Source of the DNA: Rhodobacteraceae bacterium IMCC1909
GTDB lineage: Bacteria > Pseudomonadota > Alphaproteobacteria > Rhodobacterales > Rhodobacteraceae
DNA length: 64,000 bases
Assembly: GCA_030704425.1 (NCBI GenBank)
Contig: JAPDHM010000001.1
Coordinates: forward strand, 930,001-994,000
Reading direction: 5' to 3'
Both the position numbers and the translations under genes were made by a program. This document shows positions 18,568-27,225 of this stretch, piece after piece (the stretch's first letter is position 1; every line of letters starts with the position of its first letter). The notes under the pieces are model-generated. The model ran no database searches. It worked only from the letters and a program-made list of their open reading frames with translations, and was not told the DNA's origin.

Positions 18568-19569
18568 TTATTGGAGCTGCCCCATTTTAGCGGCCAAATC
18601 AGCCATACGCACGGAAAAGCCCCATTCATTATCATACCATGATAATACGCGGACCGTTGTCCCGCCAACCACTTTGGTTTGATCGGGGGCAAAAATCGAA
18701 GACTCGGGCGTGTGATTGAAATCAATCGAAACTTTAGGCGCAGGGTCATATCCCAAAATGCCTGCCATTTCGCCCTTGGCGGCCCGCTCGACCGCTGCGT
18801 TGACTTCCTCTTTTGTAACCGCGCGCGTAGCCTCAAAAGTGAGATCAACGCAAGAGACATTGGGGGTAGGGACGCGAATGGCCGTGCCGTCCAGCCGTCC
18901 TGCCATTTCCGGCAAGACCTCGCCAAGCGCCTTGGCTGCCCCGGTCGATGTGGGAATCAACGCCATGGCCGCTGCCCGGGCGCGATAGAGATCACTGTGA
19001 CGGCGATCTAGGGTCGGTTGGTCGCCGGTATAGCTGTGGATCGTGGTCATGATCCCACGTTCGATGCCAATCGCGTCGTTGAGCGCTTTGGCCAGCGGGG
19101 CAAGGCAATTGGTCGTACAAGATCCATTTGAGATCATCACATCACTAGGCAACAGCGCGGCCTCATTGGCCCCCAAAACGATGGTGCGATCCACATTTAC
19201 AGCTGGGGCTGAAATCAGGACCTTTTTGGCCCCTCGCGCAAGATGGACCTTGGCTTTATCGCCTTCGTTGAAATTGCCAGTGCATTCCAAAACAACATCA
19301 ACGCCGCTCCAGTCGAGCGTATTAGGGTCATAGGAGGAGAACATTTCAATCGGTCCGAGCCCGAGATCCAGCGTACCATCGCCAACGGTAATTTCCCCAT
19401 CGAACCGTCCATGTACGCTGTCATAGCGCATCAAATGTGCGCTGGTTTCCAGCGGGCCTGTGGCGTTGATCTTAACCACTTCCACATCTTTGCGGCCAGA
19501 GGACACGATATGTGCCAACACGCAGCGACCGATGCGGCCAAATCCATTGATGCCAATTCTTACTGTCAC
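18568..19569 (-). CDS. Glyceraldehyde-3-phosphate dehydrogenase, GapB-like / NADP-type (gap2)
   Basis: Second 333-residue GAPDH with INGFGRIGRC, catalytic SNGSCTTNCLAP and WYDNEWGFSVRM. The cofactor loop reads INATGP with Ala36 in place of the NAD-selective Asp. Loss of this Asp is the feature of gluconeogenic, NADP-preferring GapB of Bacillus (INAS in that enzyme), so a biosynthetic role is likely; enzyme direction is inference. The GTG at 19569 follows AAGGTGAG with good spacing; a GTG nine bases earlier is an alternative. It is separated from tkt by a strong terminator and has its own promoter with upstream LacI-type sites. Confidence 0.9.
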   Translation of the reverse strand: MTVRIGINGFGRIGRCVLAHIVSSGRKDVEVVKINATGPLETSAHLMRYDSVHGRFDGEITVGDGTLDLGLGPIEMFSSYDPNTLDWSGVDVVLECTGNFNEGDKAKVHLARGAKKVLISAPAVNVDRTIVLGANEAALLPSDVMISNGSCTTNCLAPLAKALNDAIGIERGIMTTIHSYTGDQPTLDRRHSDLYRARAAAMALIPTSTGAAKALGEVLPEMAGRLDGTAIRVPTPNVSCVDLTFEATRAVTKEEVNAAVERAAKGEMAGILGYDPAPKVSIDFNHTPESSIFAPDQTKVVGGTTVRVLSWYDNEWGFSVRMADLAAKMGQLQ

Positions 19570-19622
19570 AGCTCTCACCTTTTGCCAATTCCTGCCGGTG
19601 AAGTAGCAAGGTCAGAGGGGCA

Positions 19623-19698
19623 TTTAAAGTTCAAAGTAAAAGGATTTTCAACTTGTTAGCGAAAACATTTGTGTTAGCGATAACCGCTTGCGGTAACA
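19623..19698 (-). promoter_or_regulatory. gap2 promoter with upstream LacI-type operator array
   Basis: Minus-strand TTGAAA (19651-19646) and TTTAAA (19628-19623) are 17 bases apart. Directly upstream of the -35 are two copies of the operator word, read on the plus strand as TGTTAGCGAAAACA (19654-19667) and TGTTAGCGATAACC (19672-19685), each 12 of 14 to the palindrome. They are 18 bases apart centre to centre. A third inverted repeat, TAACCGC-TT-GCGGTAA (19681-19696), follows. Sites upstream of -35 fit activation rather than repression. Confidence 0.6.
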
Positions 19699-19723
19699 GG
19701 GTTTGTAACGAGATATGCCAGGC

Positions 19724-19753
19724 AAAAAGGCTGCGGTGCCACGCGCAGCCTTT
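19724..19753 (-). terminator. Rho-independent terminator after tkt
   Basis: AAAGGCTGCG (19726-19735) and CGCAGCCTTT (19744-19753) form a perfect 10-bp stem with an 8-base loop. Read on the minus strand, the stem ends in a run of T. It lies just after the tkt stop and separates tkt from the gap2 unit. Confidence 0.8.
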
Positions 19754-19760
19754 GGCTGTA

Positions 19761-21776
19761 TTAGAGCAGCGATTTGACTTTGCGCACAACCGCCTCTGCG
19801 GTGATGCCAAACTCTTTATAGAGCCGATCGGCCGGGGCCGAGGCCCCAAAGCCCGTCATGCCGACAAAACCAGCCTTGGCCTCACGTCCGCGTTCCCCCA
19901 AAAGCCATTGATCCCAACCCATGCGCACGGCCGCTTCCACGGCCACGCGCACTGCGCCGCCTGGCAAAATACGTTTGCGATAGGCGTCATCTTGTTGGGC
20001 AAAGAGCTCCATGCAGGGCATGGAAACTACGCGCGTGCCAATACCTTCGGCTTGCAGCAAGTCGCGGGCCTCTAGTGCCAGCGAGACCTCCGTGCCGGTT
20101 GCCATCAAAATCGCTTGGCGCTTGCCCTCGGCCTCGGCCAAAACATAGGCGCCGCGCGCGCTGAGGTTTGACGACTTATATTCATGACGCACCGCTGGCA
20201 CGCCCTGACGTGAAAGCGCCATGACGGTTGGTGTGCTTGGTTGGCTCAACGCCACTTCCCAAGCTTCCGCTGTCTCTGTAATGTCGGCTGGGCGGAAAAC
20301 CAAAGTGTTGGGCGTGGCGCGGGAAATGGCCAAATGCTCGACCGGTTGATGTGTGGGACCATCTTCGCCAAGGCCAATAGAATCATGCGTCATGACATAG
20401 ACAGTTGGAACGCCCATCAAAGCCGAGAGGCGCATGGCGCCGCGGGCGTAATCGGTGAAGCACATAAACGTGCCGCCGTAGGGGCGAACCCCGCCATGCA
20501 GTGCCAGACCGTTCATTGCAGCGGCCATGCCATGCTCGCGGATCCCATAGTAAATGTAGCGACCTGCGCGATTTTCGGGATCAAAAATCCCCATATCCGC
20601 AGTTTTTGTATTGTTAGACCCGGTCAAATCAGCCGAGCCGCCGACGGTTTCAGGCATCACCGGATTGACCGCCTGCAAGGTTTTTTCCGAGGCCGATCGC
20701 GTGGCCAGTTTTGGCTCTGACTCCGCGGCATCTTTCTTGATCTTGCGGATCGCAGCGGCCAATTTCTTGGGGGCTTCTCCAGCAAAGGCGCGGTTGAATT
20801 GCGCTTGCTTTGAGGCGGAAAGACCAGAAAATCGGCTGTCCCATTCGGCGCGTTCCGCGCTGCCGCGGGCGCCAATGGCCTCCCAAGCGGCTTTGACATC
20901 GGCTGGTATTTCAAATGCGCCATAGGGCCAGCCATAGGCGGCTTTGGCATCGGCCAGTTGCGCCGCATCCGTCAGCGCACCATGCCCTTTTGATGTGTCC
21001 TGTGCCGCGTGCCCCAGCGCGATATGGGTTTTACAGGCAATCATAGAGGGTTTCTTAGATTTACGCGCGGCCGTTAAGGCCTCATCGATGGCGATCGGGT
21101 CATGGCCATCAATGGCTTGCACATGCCAGCCAGAGGCTTTGAAACGCTGCAGCTGATCTGTCCGATCTGACAGCTCAACCGTACCGTCGATGGTGATGTT
21201 ATTGTCATCCCATAGCACCACTAAATGTCCCAGCTCATGGCGGCCGGCAAGTCCGATGGCCTCTTGGCTGACCCCTTCCATCAAGCAACCGTCCCCGGCG
21301 ATGACATAGGTGTTGTGGTTCTGAATTTTTTTGCCGTAGGTGGCACGCAATATTTCTTCGGCGATGGCGAAGCCAACCGAATTGGCAATCCCCTGTCCCA
21401 GTGGGCCAGTCGTGGTTTCAATGCCCGAAGCGTGGCCATATTCTGGATGCCCGGCGGTTTTTGCACCCCATTGGCGGAAGTTTTTGATCTCATCGAGCGT
21501 CATATCCGCATATCCGGTCAGGTGGAGCAGGGCGTAGAGCAACATCGATCCATGCCCCGCCGAAAGAATGAAGCGATCGCGATCTGGCCAAATGGGCGCC
21601 GCGGCGTCAAATTTCATGTGCTTTTCGAACAGAACGGTGGCCACATCGGCCATGCCCATCGCCATCCCTGAATGACCCGAATTTGCGGCCGCAACCGCAT
21701 CCAGCGTCAAAGCACGAATGGCGGCGGCTTTTTTCCAATGTTCAGGGTTCTTGACGGCGAGTGCTTTGAGATCCAC
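19761..21776 (-). CDS. tkt: Transketolase
   Basis: Thiamine-diphosphate enzyme of the pentose phosphate pathway, moving two-carbon units between sugar phosphates. The protein is 671 residues from a GTG at 21776 ([14 protein letters not shown], matching the usual family start); an upstream TTG at 21800 is also in frame. Motifs include [16 protein letters not shown], the ThDP/Mg motif [13 protein letters not shown] followed by [10 protein letters not shown], and [19 protein letters not shown]. It is followed by a strong terminator, so it is not obligatorily co-transcribed with the GAPDH genes downstream. Confidence 0.95.
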   Translation of the reverse strand: MDLKALAVKNPEHWKKAAAIRALTLDAVAAANSGHSGMAMGMADVATVLFEKHMKFDAAAPIWPDRDRFILSAGHGSMLLYALLHLTGYADMTLDEIKNFRQWGAKTAGHPEYGHASGIETTTGPLGQGIANSVGFAIAEEILRATYGKKIQNHNTYVIAGDGCLMEGVSQEAIGLAGRHELGHLVVLWDDNNITIDGTVELSDRTDQLQRFKASGWHVQAIDGHDPIAIDEALTAARKSKKPSMIACKTHIALGHAAQDTSKGHGALTDAAQLADAKAAYGWPYGAFEIPADVKAAWEAIGARGSAERAEWDSRFSGLSASKQAQFNRAFAGEAPKKLAAAIRKIKKDAAESEPKLATRSASEKTLQAVNPVMPETVGGSADLTGSNNTKTADMGIFDPENRAGRYIYYGIREHGMAAAMNGLALHGGVRPYGGTFMCFTDYARGAMRLSALMGVPTVYVMTHDSIGLGEDGPTHQPVEHLAISRATPNTLVFRPADITETAEAWEVALSQPSTPTVMALSRQGVPAVRHEYKSSNLSARGAYVLAEAEGKRQAILMATGTEVSLALEARDLLQAEGIGTRVVSMPCMELFAQQDDAYRKRILPGGAVRVAVEAAVRMGWDQWLLGERGREAKAGFVGMTGFGASAPADRLYKEFGITAEAVVRKVKSLL

Positions 21777-21888
21777 GGAGCTAACTTTCTGTAAGGGCAA
21801 ACGTTGTTGCTTCCTATCAAGTGAAGAGGGAATATCAAGTAACCTGACCCATTTCTTAAAAAATGTTTCATGCGCCGGCTCTTGGACG

Positions 21889-21904
21889 TTAAGGTTAATT
21901 TAAC
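21889..21904 (+). promoter_or_regulatory. CtrA-type box upstream of zauP-zapA
   Basis: TTAA-GGTTAAT-TTAAC matches the CtrA consensus TTAA-N7-TTAAC exactly. It overlaps a 15-bp palindrome, AGGTTAATTTAACCT (21892-21906). The zauP start is 71 bases downstream. A CcrM methylation motif (GATTC, 21927-21931) lies between. tkt diverges 113 bases away, but a cell-division target is the more natural one. Confidence 0.5.
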
Positions 21905-21975
21905 CTACCTTAGAGGTGGTCTATGCGATTCGAGACAGCTGATGGTGGCGTTTGAGCAGGGGTGTGAGATGAGCA

Positions 21976-22359
21976 ATGAGTGATATTTCGGTTTTAGAAC
22001 AAAAAATTACAGTGGCTATACGACGCATATCTGCGGCGACTGAGGCCGTGCCTCTCAACCGTGCCGCACCGACGTCAGCGCCAGTTGAGCCTGCGGCGCC
22101 TGAAAATGTTCATAATGACGCTCTCGGCGCTCTTGACGCGCAATTGTCACAAGTGATGCAATCCAACGCGCAACTGCGGGCGTCAAATCAAGCGCTGCGC
22201 GCGGCCAATGCCGAAGGCCTGGGGGATGCAAGTCTGATTAATGCTGGGATGCAGGCTCAGATTGATGCATTGACCGCAGAACGGGCCGCAGAGGCTGCGC
22301 AGCTTGAGCTGTTACTGACGGCTTTGACCCAAACCGATGAGGAGCCGCGCGATGCCTGA
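21976..22359 (+). CDS. zauP: ZauP-like coiled-coil protein (ZapA-upstream protein)
   Basis: A 127-residue, Ala/Gln/Leu-rich acidic protein with predicted long helices: residues 1-20 (SDISVLEQKITVAIRRI) and 48-120, with heptad-like spacing through LDAQLSQVMQSNAQL and QAQIDALTAERAAEAAQLE; a Pro/Ala-rich linker lies between. It overlaps zapA by eight bases. In Caulobacter the coiled-coil protein encoded immediately upstream of zapA, ZauP, works with ZapA to focus the Z-ring, and the layout here is the same. Identification rests on position and architecture rather than on a strong sequence motif. Confidence 0.65.
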   Translation: MSDISVLEQKITVAIRRISAATEAVPLNRAAPTSAPVEPAAPENVHNDALGALDAQLSQVMQSNAQLRASNQALRAANAEGLGDASLINAGMQAQIDALTAERAAEAAQLELLLTALTQTDEEPRDA

Positions 22360-22756
22360 AGTCACCATCAAAATTGGCCAACGCCCCTATTCAGTCAACT
22401 GCCCAGCAGGTGAGGAGCCCCAGCTGCAAATGGCCCGGGCCGCGTTGGATGCCGAGGCCAGCACCCTTCTGGCCCACGTGGGGCGCGTGCCAGAAGCTCA
22501 GATGTTGTTAATGTCCGGTCTGATGCTTGCAGATCGCACATTGGCATTGGAGGAAAAGTTAAAGGCGGCAGAGGCCGCTCTTGCGCAAGCAAAGACGGCG
22601 GCCCATGATATTTCTCCAGAAATCAAAACAGTCGTCACAGAAATTGAAGTGCCCGTTGTGCCGCCTGCCTTATTGGAGAGCCTCGCAGAATTAGCCGCGC
22701 GCGCGGAAGCTGCGGCAGATGATCTGGAAGAGAGAATAGCCCAATCCGCTGGCTAG
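22352..22756 (+). CDS. zapA: Cell division protein ZapA
   Basis: ZapA binds FtsZ and cross-links protofilaments at the division site. The 134-residue protein starts with the globular ZapA head, MPEVTIKIGQRPYSVNCPAG, followed by RVPEAQMLLMSGLMLADRTL and a coiled-coil tail rich in Glu and Ala. The ATG at 22352 overlaps the stop of zauP by eight bases, pointing to translational coupling. It converges on grxD across 60 bases. Confidence 0.88.
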   Translation: MPEVTIKIGQRPYSVNCPAGEEPQLQMARAALDAEASTLLAHVGRVPEAQMLLMSGLMLADRTLALEEKLKAAEAALAQAKTAAHDISPEIKTVVTEIEVPVVPPALLESLAELAARAEAAADDLEERIAQSAG

Positions 22757-22816
22757 CGAAAAGGGATCATCGGGCGGTGTCGTCCCGGTTTGTAATCTCA
22801 GAGGGCCCTGGAGGCG

Positions 22817-23182
22817 TCAGTCAGCCGAGTTTGCCTTGCGAATTTCATCCGCGGCATCTTGGTTGTAACTGACCTCATTTTCACCCAAGAGCCCATCCAA
22901 TTCCCCCGATAGGGTCATGTCACGGACAATATCGCAGCCGCCGATGAATTCACCTTTCACGTAGAGCTGCGGAATAGTGGGCCAATCGGAGTAGTCTTTG
23001 ATTCCCTGGCGAATGGCATCATCGGCCAGAACATTCACGTCGTGATACTCCACACCCATATAGTTCAATATACCGGCGATTTGGCTTGAGAAGCCGCATT
23101 GCGGCATGGAGGCGGTACCTTTCATGAACAGGACAACATCATTCGATGTCACTGTTTCGCGGATTTTATCTTCAGCGCTCAT
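22817..23182 (-). CDS. grxD: Monothiol glutaredoxin, GrxD (Grx4) type
   Basis: A 121-residue CGFS-type glutaredoxin, which carries a [2Fe-2S] cluster bridged with glutathione and partners BolA in iron-sulfur delivery. Seen are [19 protein letters not shown] with the CGFS site, [19 protein letters not shown] for glutathione binding. It forms a run with a small membrane protein and bolA on the same strand, matching the functional pair. The ATG at 23182 gives the normal length; 31 upstream codons in frame are spurious. Its start overlaps the end of the preceding gene by 11 bases. Confidence 0.95.
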   Translation of the reverse strand: MSAEDKIRETVTSNDVVLFMKGTASMPQCGFSSQIAGILNYMGVEYHDVNVLADDAIRQGIKDYSDWPTIPQLYVKGEFIGGCDIVRDMTLSGELDGLLGENEVSYNQDAADEIRKANSAD

Positions 23183-23432
23183 CTTTTGGCTTTCTGTCTT
23201 TGGGCACAAATTGCTGTGCGTATTTCTGTGGGTCCTTTGGAACCCGAAAACTGCCCGAATGTCCACCTCCGGCACCGCCGGAAAAATAGTCCGCTCGAAC
23301 CTCGTGATCGCCCTGACCGGGCAAGGAGCCGCGGCCTTGGTCTTTTTCGTTCCGGATGACCCAAAGGGCCCGGAGAAACAATAAGATCAATATTGCAAGA
23401 GAAAAATATGCAATGAGACCCAAGTCAAACAT
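23172..23432 (-). CDS. Conserved small membrane protein between bolA and grxD
   Basis: An 86-residue protein with one N-terminal transmembrane helix ([20 protein letters not shown]) and a charged, Gly-rich cytoplasmic-looking tail with [20 protein letters not shown] and [21 protein letters not shown] know of no domain name. The compact arrangement, one base after the bolA stop and overlapping grxD by 11 bases, argues it is a real gene of the bolA-grxD operon. A role linked to iron-sulfur trafficking is only guilt by association. Confidence 0.65.
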   Translation of the reverse strand: MFDLGLIAYFSLAILILLFLRALWVIRNEKDQGRGSLPGQGDHEVRADYFSGGAGGGHSGSFRVPKDPQKYAQQFVPKDRKPKDER

Positions 23433-23433
23433 A

Positions 23434-23676
23434 TCAGCTCGGCGCCTTGGTGGTCAGTGCAAGAGCGTGCAGCTCCCCATGAGCTCCGTCCATTTTGCCT
23501 TTCAAAGCGGCATAAACTGCGCGATGCTGTTGCACCCGGTTTTTGCCTGCAAAGCTGGCATCGGTCACCTCAGCGGCGTAATGATTGCCATCCCCAGCCA
23601 GATCAGTGATCGTGATCTGCGCCTCGGGAAAAGACTCCCGGATCAGAGCTTCAATATCTTGTGCGGCCATGGCCAT
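23434..23676 (-). CDS. bolA: BolA family protein
   Basis: An 80-residue BolA/IbaG-type protein. The fold motifs DIEALIRESFPEAQITITDLAGDG (broken here as EALIRESFPEA, then DLAGDGNHY) and KNRVQQHRAVYAAL, containing the conserved His, are clear. BolA proteins form [2Fe-2S]-bridged complexes with CGFS glutaredoxins, and grxD lies two genes downstream. The ATG at 23676 has GAGGA eight bases upstream; an ATG six bases later is also possible. Confidence 0.93.
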   Translation of the reverse strand: MAMAAQDIEALIRESFPEAQITITDLAGDGNHYAAEVTDASFAGKNRVQQHRAVYAALKGKMDGAHGELHALALTTKAPS

Positions 23677-23729
23677 TGGGCGTTTCCTCGTTTGGTATAA
23701 CTCGAAGGTAGAGCCGAGCGCTGTTGTTT

Positions 23730-25889
23730 TCAAGTGACCGCATCGGCGAAACTGTTGCGGAAAATAGTACTAAGCTCGGACAGCTCGGTCTGTTGTGCGC
23801 CAAAGCTGACCTGCGTGCCGCCAAAGCGCCCGACACAGGTGGCCGGAACCCCGAGATTGCCGGCCGCAGCCAGCAGCGCTTCGGCTTGATCAAAGTTGCA
23901 GGCCACCAGATAGCGGGCTTGATCCTCACCGAACAACTCTGCGGTGCCTTCTGTATCGAGGCTAACGCCGACATTTGCAGCTTCGGCCATTTCAAAAGCA
24001 GCCAACGCCAGTCCACCATCGGACAGATCGCTACAGGCCGTAACCCAGGCGCTATTGGTGCGGATAAATTCTCCATGTTTCTTTTCAGATGCAAGATCCA
24101 CAGGCGGCGCATCGCCTTCCACGCGGTTAAAGACTTCCGCCAAGAGGGCAGATTGCCCAAGGTGCCCGTTGGTTTCGCCAATCAAAATCGCCATATGACC
24201 CTCGCGCGCCAACCCTGTGATGGCGTCATCCGCATCGGCAATGAGGCCGACAGCGCCAATGGTCGGTGTCGGTAGAATTCCCGAGCCGTCCGTTTCATTA
24301 TAGAGCGACACGTTGCCAGAGACGATCGGCATATCGAGGGCGGCCACAGCGGCACCGATGCCTTTGATCGCTCCCACAAATTGACCCATGATTTCTGGTT
24401 TTTCTGGATTTCCAAAGTTCAAATTATCGGTTGTGGCCAGGGGTAGGGCGCCCACCGCTGTGAGGTTGCGATAGCCCTCTGCCACCGCTTGCTTACCTCC
24501 TTCAAACGGATTGGCCGCCACGTAGCGCGGTGTCACGTCAGAGGTAAAGGCCAGTGCCTTTTGCGTGCCATGCACTCGCACGATGCCCGAGCCCATGCCT
24601 GGCGTGCGCAGGCTATCGGCCATCACTTGGCTGTCATATTGTTCATATACCCATTGTTTGGCCGCGTAATTCGGGCTGGAGATTAGCATTTTTAACCCGT
24701 CAATTGGATCGATATGCGGCACATCCCCCAGCGGCTCCGCTGCGGGTGTCTCAACCCAAGGCCGGTCATATTCCGGCGCCGTACCCGAGAGCGCCTTGAG
24801 CGGCAGATCGGCTTTGACCTCGCCGTTCATCACGATCAAGAAGCGGTCTTCGGCAATCGTTTCGCCCACAATGGCGAAATCCAGATCCCATTTATCAAAG
24901 ACGGCCTTCGCTTGCTCTTCCAGTTCCGGCTTTAGCACCATGAGCATACGTTCTTGCGATTCCGACAGCATCATCTCATAGGCGGTCATATTCAGCTCGC
25001 GGGTTGGTACTTTTTCAAGATCCAAGCGCACACCTAAATTGCCCTTGTCTCCCATTTCGACCGCAGAGCAGGTCAGGCCCGCGGCCCCCATGTCTTGAAT
25101 GGAAATCACAGCGCCTGTTGCCATAAGCTCTAATGTGGCTTCCATGAGGCGTTTTTCGGTGAAAGGGTCGCCAACCTGCACTGTTGGGCGCTTATCTTCG
25201 ATGGTGTCGTCAAATTCAGCGCTGGCCATCGTCGCGCCGCCAACCCCATCGCGTCCAGTTTTGGCGCCCAAGTAAACCACAGGCATGCCGACGCCCGAAG
25301 CTGCGGAATAAAAGATCTTATCAGTATCTGCTAGACCGGCAGCAAAGGCGTTCACAAGGCAATTGCCGTTATAGGCCGGATCAAAGCGCACTTCGCCGCC
25401 AATAGTTGGTACGCCAAAGCAATTTCCATAGCCGCCAACGCCCGCCACCACGCCAGAAACTAAAGACTTGGTTTTGGGATGATCCGGACTGCCAAAGGAC
25501 AAAGAGTTCATCGCCGCAATAGGGCGCGCGCCCATTGTAAAAACATCACGCAAAATGCCGCCAACGCCCGTGGCCGCGCCCTGATAGGGTTCGATATAGC
25601 TGGGGTGATTGTGGCTTTCCATTTTGAAAATTACAGCCTGCCCGTCGCCAATATCAACAACACCGGCATTCTCACCGGGGCCGCAAATCACCTGTGGCCC
25701 TTCGGTGGGCAGGGTGCGGAGCCATTTTTTCGAGGATTTATATGAGCAATGCTCATTCCACATGGCAGAGAAGATGCCTATTTCCGTAAAGCTCGGGTCC
25801 CGGCCTATGATTTCGAGAATGCGATCGTACTCGTCTGGGCTCAGCCCATGGGCGGCAATAAGGTCGGGCGTTATCACTGGATCTTGCAA
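23730..25889 (-). CDS. purL: Phosphoribosylformylglycinamidine synthase II
   Basis: Small-type PurL (719 residues) that, with PurQ and PurS, converts FGAR to FGAM in purine synthesis. Motifs: [19 protein letters not shown] with the catalytic His, [36 protein letters not shown], and [18 protein letters not shown]. The longer open frame begins 29 codons earlier, but the TTG at 25889 has AAGGG eight bases upstream and gives the usual [16 protein letters not shown] start, so I prefer it. The bolA gene follows after 53 bases on the same strand. Confidence 0.95.
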   Translation of the reverse strand: MQDPVITPDLIAAHGLSPDEYDRILEIIGRDPSFTEIGIFSAMWNEHCSYKSSKKWLRTLPTEGPQVICGPGENAGVVDIGDGQAVIFKMESHNHPSYIEPYQGAATGVGGILRDVFTMGARPIAAMNSLSFGSPDHPKTKSLVSGVVAGVGGYGNCFGVPTIGGEVRFDPAYNGNCLVNAFAAGLADTDKIFYSAASGVGMPVVYLGAKTGRDGVGGATMASAEFDDTIEDKRPTVQVGDPFTEKRLMEATLELMATGAVISIQDMGAAGLTCSAVEMGDKGNLGVRLDLEKVPTRELNMTAYEMMLSESQERMLMVLKPELEEQAKAVFDKWDLDFAIVGETIAEDRFLIVMNGEVKADLPLKALSGTAPEYDRPWVETPAAEPLGDVPHIDPIDGLKMLISSPNYAAKQWVYEQYDSQVMADSLRTPGMGSGIVRVHGTQKALAFTSDVTPRYVAANPFEGGKQAVAEGYRNLTAVGALPLATTDNLNFGNPEKPEIMGQFVGAIKGIGAAVAALDMPIVSGNVSLYNETDGSGILPTPTIGAVGLIADADDAITGLAREGHMAILIGETNGHLGQSALLAEVFNRVEGDAPPVDLASEKKHGEFIRTNSAWVTACSDLSDGGLALAAFEMAEAANVGVSLDTEGTAELFGEDQARYLVACNFDQAEALLAAAGNLGVPATCVGRFGGTQVSFGAQQTELSELSTIFRNSFADAVT

Positions 25890-26035
25890 GTTGTCATCCC
25901 TTACGGTGCAAATTTGCACCCTGATACGAAAGTTAACGGGCAGAGGGAAGGTTGGAATAGCTATTAAATGCTGCATTTGCCCGAAAGACTGGTGGAATTG
26001 GCAAATATCAAGCTCAACCGCATAGGCGCTCGGGC

Positions 26036-26063
26036 AAAAAAAATGCCGGGCACAGGGCCCGGC
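26036..26063 (-). terminator. Strong Rho-independent terminator between the LysR gene and purL
   Basis: On the minus strand GCCGGGC pairs with GCCCGGC around a five-base loop (26063-26045), followed by A then eight T (26043-26036). It lies 126 bases after the LysR stop and 147 bases before the purL start. It may end the LysR mRNA, a small RNA, or both. Confidence 0.85.
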
Positions 26064-26114
26064 GTAAGTCCAACAGGGAGGTTATGAGGGGCTACCACTG
26101 GCTGCCGTCCACAT
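26036..26114 (-). ncRNA. Candidate AbcR-like small RNA
   Basis: Between the LysR gene and purL no convincing reading frame exists, but the minus strand has the parts of a small RNA: a weak promoter (TTGCGG at 26149-26144, 17 bases, TAAATA at 26126-26121), a small hairpin (GGCAGC/GTAGCC), an unpaired stretch with anti-Shine-Dalgarno CCTCCC (26081-26076), and a strong terminator. In rhizobia the AbcR sRNAs, which use exposed CCUCCC-type sequence, lie beside the LsrB/VtlR-type LysR gene, as here. The promoter is weak and the 5' end is a guess. Confidence 0.3.
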
Positions 26115-26188
26115 GAGGCGTATTTAGTAGCGCCGATGCATCCCCGCAAGCCCTCTGGGTGCAAAGCCGCTACGCGCTCAGAGCATAG

Positions 26189-27097
26189 CTACTTTTGGAC
26201 TTCAAGGCTTCGCTCTGCGCGACGGCGGGCGATAATCTCATCTTGCACAAAATCGCGAAAGGCCGCGATGCGGCGCGAGTGGCGCAGCTCTTCTGGATAG
26301 GCAAGAAACACCGGGACTTCCGTGTTCTCAAGCTCGGGCAGGACTCGCACGAGATCAGGAAAATCATGGGTGACGTAATCGGGTAAAATTCCGATCCCAA
26401 GGTTGTTGATGACGCCTTGCAACACGCCGAAATAGTTGTTGACGGTCAAAGTGGATTTTGGACTGTATCCCATCAGATTTTGCACCAAGGCTGCACTGAC
26501 GGCCACTTGAGGTGCGTTTGGATTTTGGCAAATCAAACGATGATTTGCGATATCTTCTAAAGTTTGCGGCGTGCTGCGGGATTTCATATAGTCTGCGCTG
26601 GCATAGAGGCGCATTTCGACGGTCATAAGGCGCTTTCGAATCAAATCTGCTTGGCTCGGCTCTTTCATGCGGATGGCAACATCGGCCTCACGCATCGGCA
26701 GATCCAAGACCCGCTCCTCAAGCATCAGCTCTACATTCAAGTCGGGGTATTTTTCATAAAGCTGTGGCAAGCGGGGCGCCAGCCAGAGCGTGCCAAAACC
26801 GGTGGTTGTGGTGACGCGCAGCTCACCGAAGACTTCATCTTCACTGTCTCGAATGCGTGCTGACGCGGCATCAAGGCGTTTGGTCATCGCGCGGGTGGCT
26901 TCAAATAACAGCTCGCCTTGCTCCGTGAGTATCAACCCACGCGCGTGTCTATGAAACAATGTCGCGTCAAGGGTGTCTTCCAGTGCGCGGACCTGCCGAG
27001 AGACGGCCGATTGCGACAGATGCAGTGTCTCCCCCGCATGGGTCAGTGACCCGGCATCGGCAACCGCATGGAAGATTCGTAATTTATCCCAGTCCAC
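26189..27097 (-). CDS. LysR-family regulator, LsrB/VtlR-like
   Basis: A 302-residue regulator with DNA-binding domain MDWDKLRIFHAVADAGSLTH (then LSQSAVSRQVRALE and LFHRHARGLILTEQGELL). This N terminus closely resembles LsrB of Sinorhizobium and VtlR of Brucella and Agrobacterium, which control envelope, stress and AbcR small-RNA genes. The effector domain contains LRVTTTTGFGTLWLAPRLP and AIRMKEPSQADLIRKRL. It diverges from the oxidoreductase gene across 128 bases that hold a large inverted repeat, so it may also control that gene. Confidence 0.85.
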   Translation of the reverse strand: MDWDKLRIFHAVADAGSLTHAGETLHLSQSAVSRQVRALEDTLDATLFHRHARGLILTEQGELLFEATRAMTKRLDAASARIRDSEDEVFGELRVTTTTGFGTLWLAPRLPQLYEKYPDLNVELMLEERVLDLPMREADVAIRMKEPSQADLIRKRLMTVEMRLYASADYMKSRSTPQTLEDIANHRLICQNPNAPQVAVSAALVQNLMGYSPKSTLTVNNYFGVLQGVINNLGIGILPDYVTHDFPDLVRVLPELENTEVPVFLAYPEELRHSRRIAAFRDFVQDEIIARRRAERSLEVQK

Positions 27098-27165
27098 CGG
27101 CTTACCTCATTGTCCATTCCTGAGATTCATAACACGCAAATTAAGACTGGGTCACGGAGTTTTTC

Positions 27166-27196
27166 ATTGTTAGGTCATAGTTTTTGACCTAACAAT
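27166..27196 (+). promoter_or_regulatory. Perfect inverted repeat before the oxidoreductase gene
   Basis: ATTGTTAGGTCA (27166-27177) and TGACCTAACAAT (27185-27196) are exact reverse complements separated by seven bases. The start codon of the oxidoreductase is 30 bases downstream and the divergent LysR start is 69 bases upstream. A dimeric or tetrameric regulator site is the best reading; a hairpin in the 5' leader is the alternative. Confidence 0.6.
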
Positions 27197-27225
27197 TATT
27201 CGTGCATACCGGGAGGCCGCAGACC

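Noticed and set aside
21777-21888. Riboswitch or leader upstream of tkt
   Set aside because: No conserved aptamer pattern or attenuator hairpin could be seen.
25964-26164. 66-codon frame between the LysR gene and purL
   Set aside because: It spans the strong terminator and lacks a ribosome site; the region is better read as regulatory or RNA.
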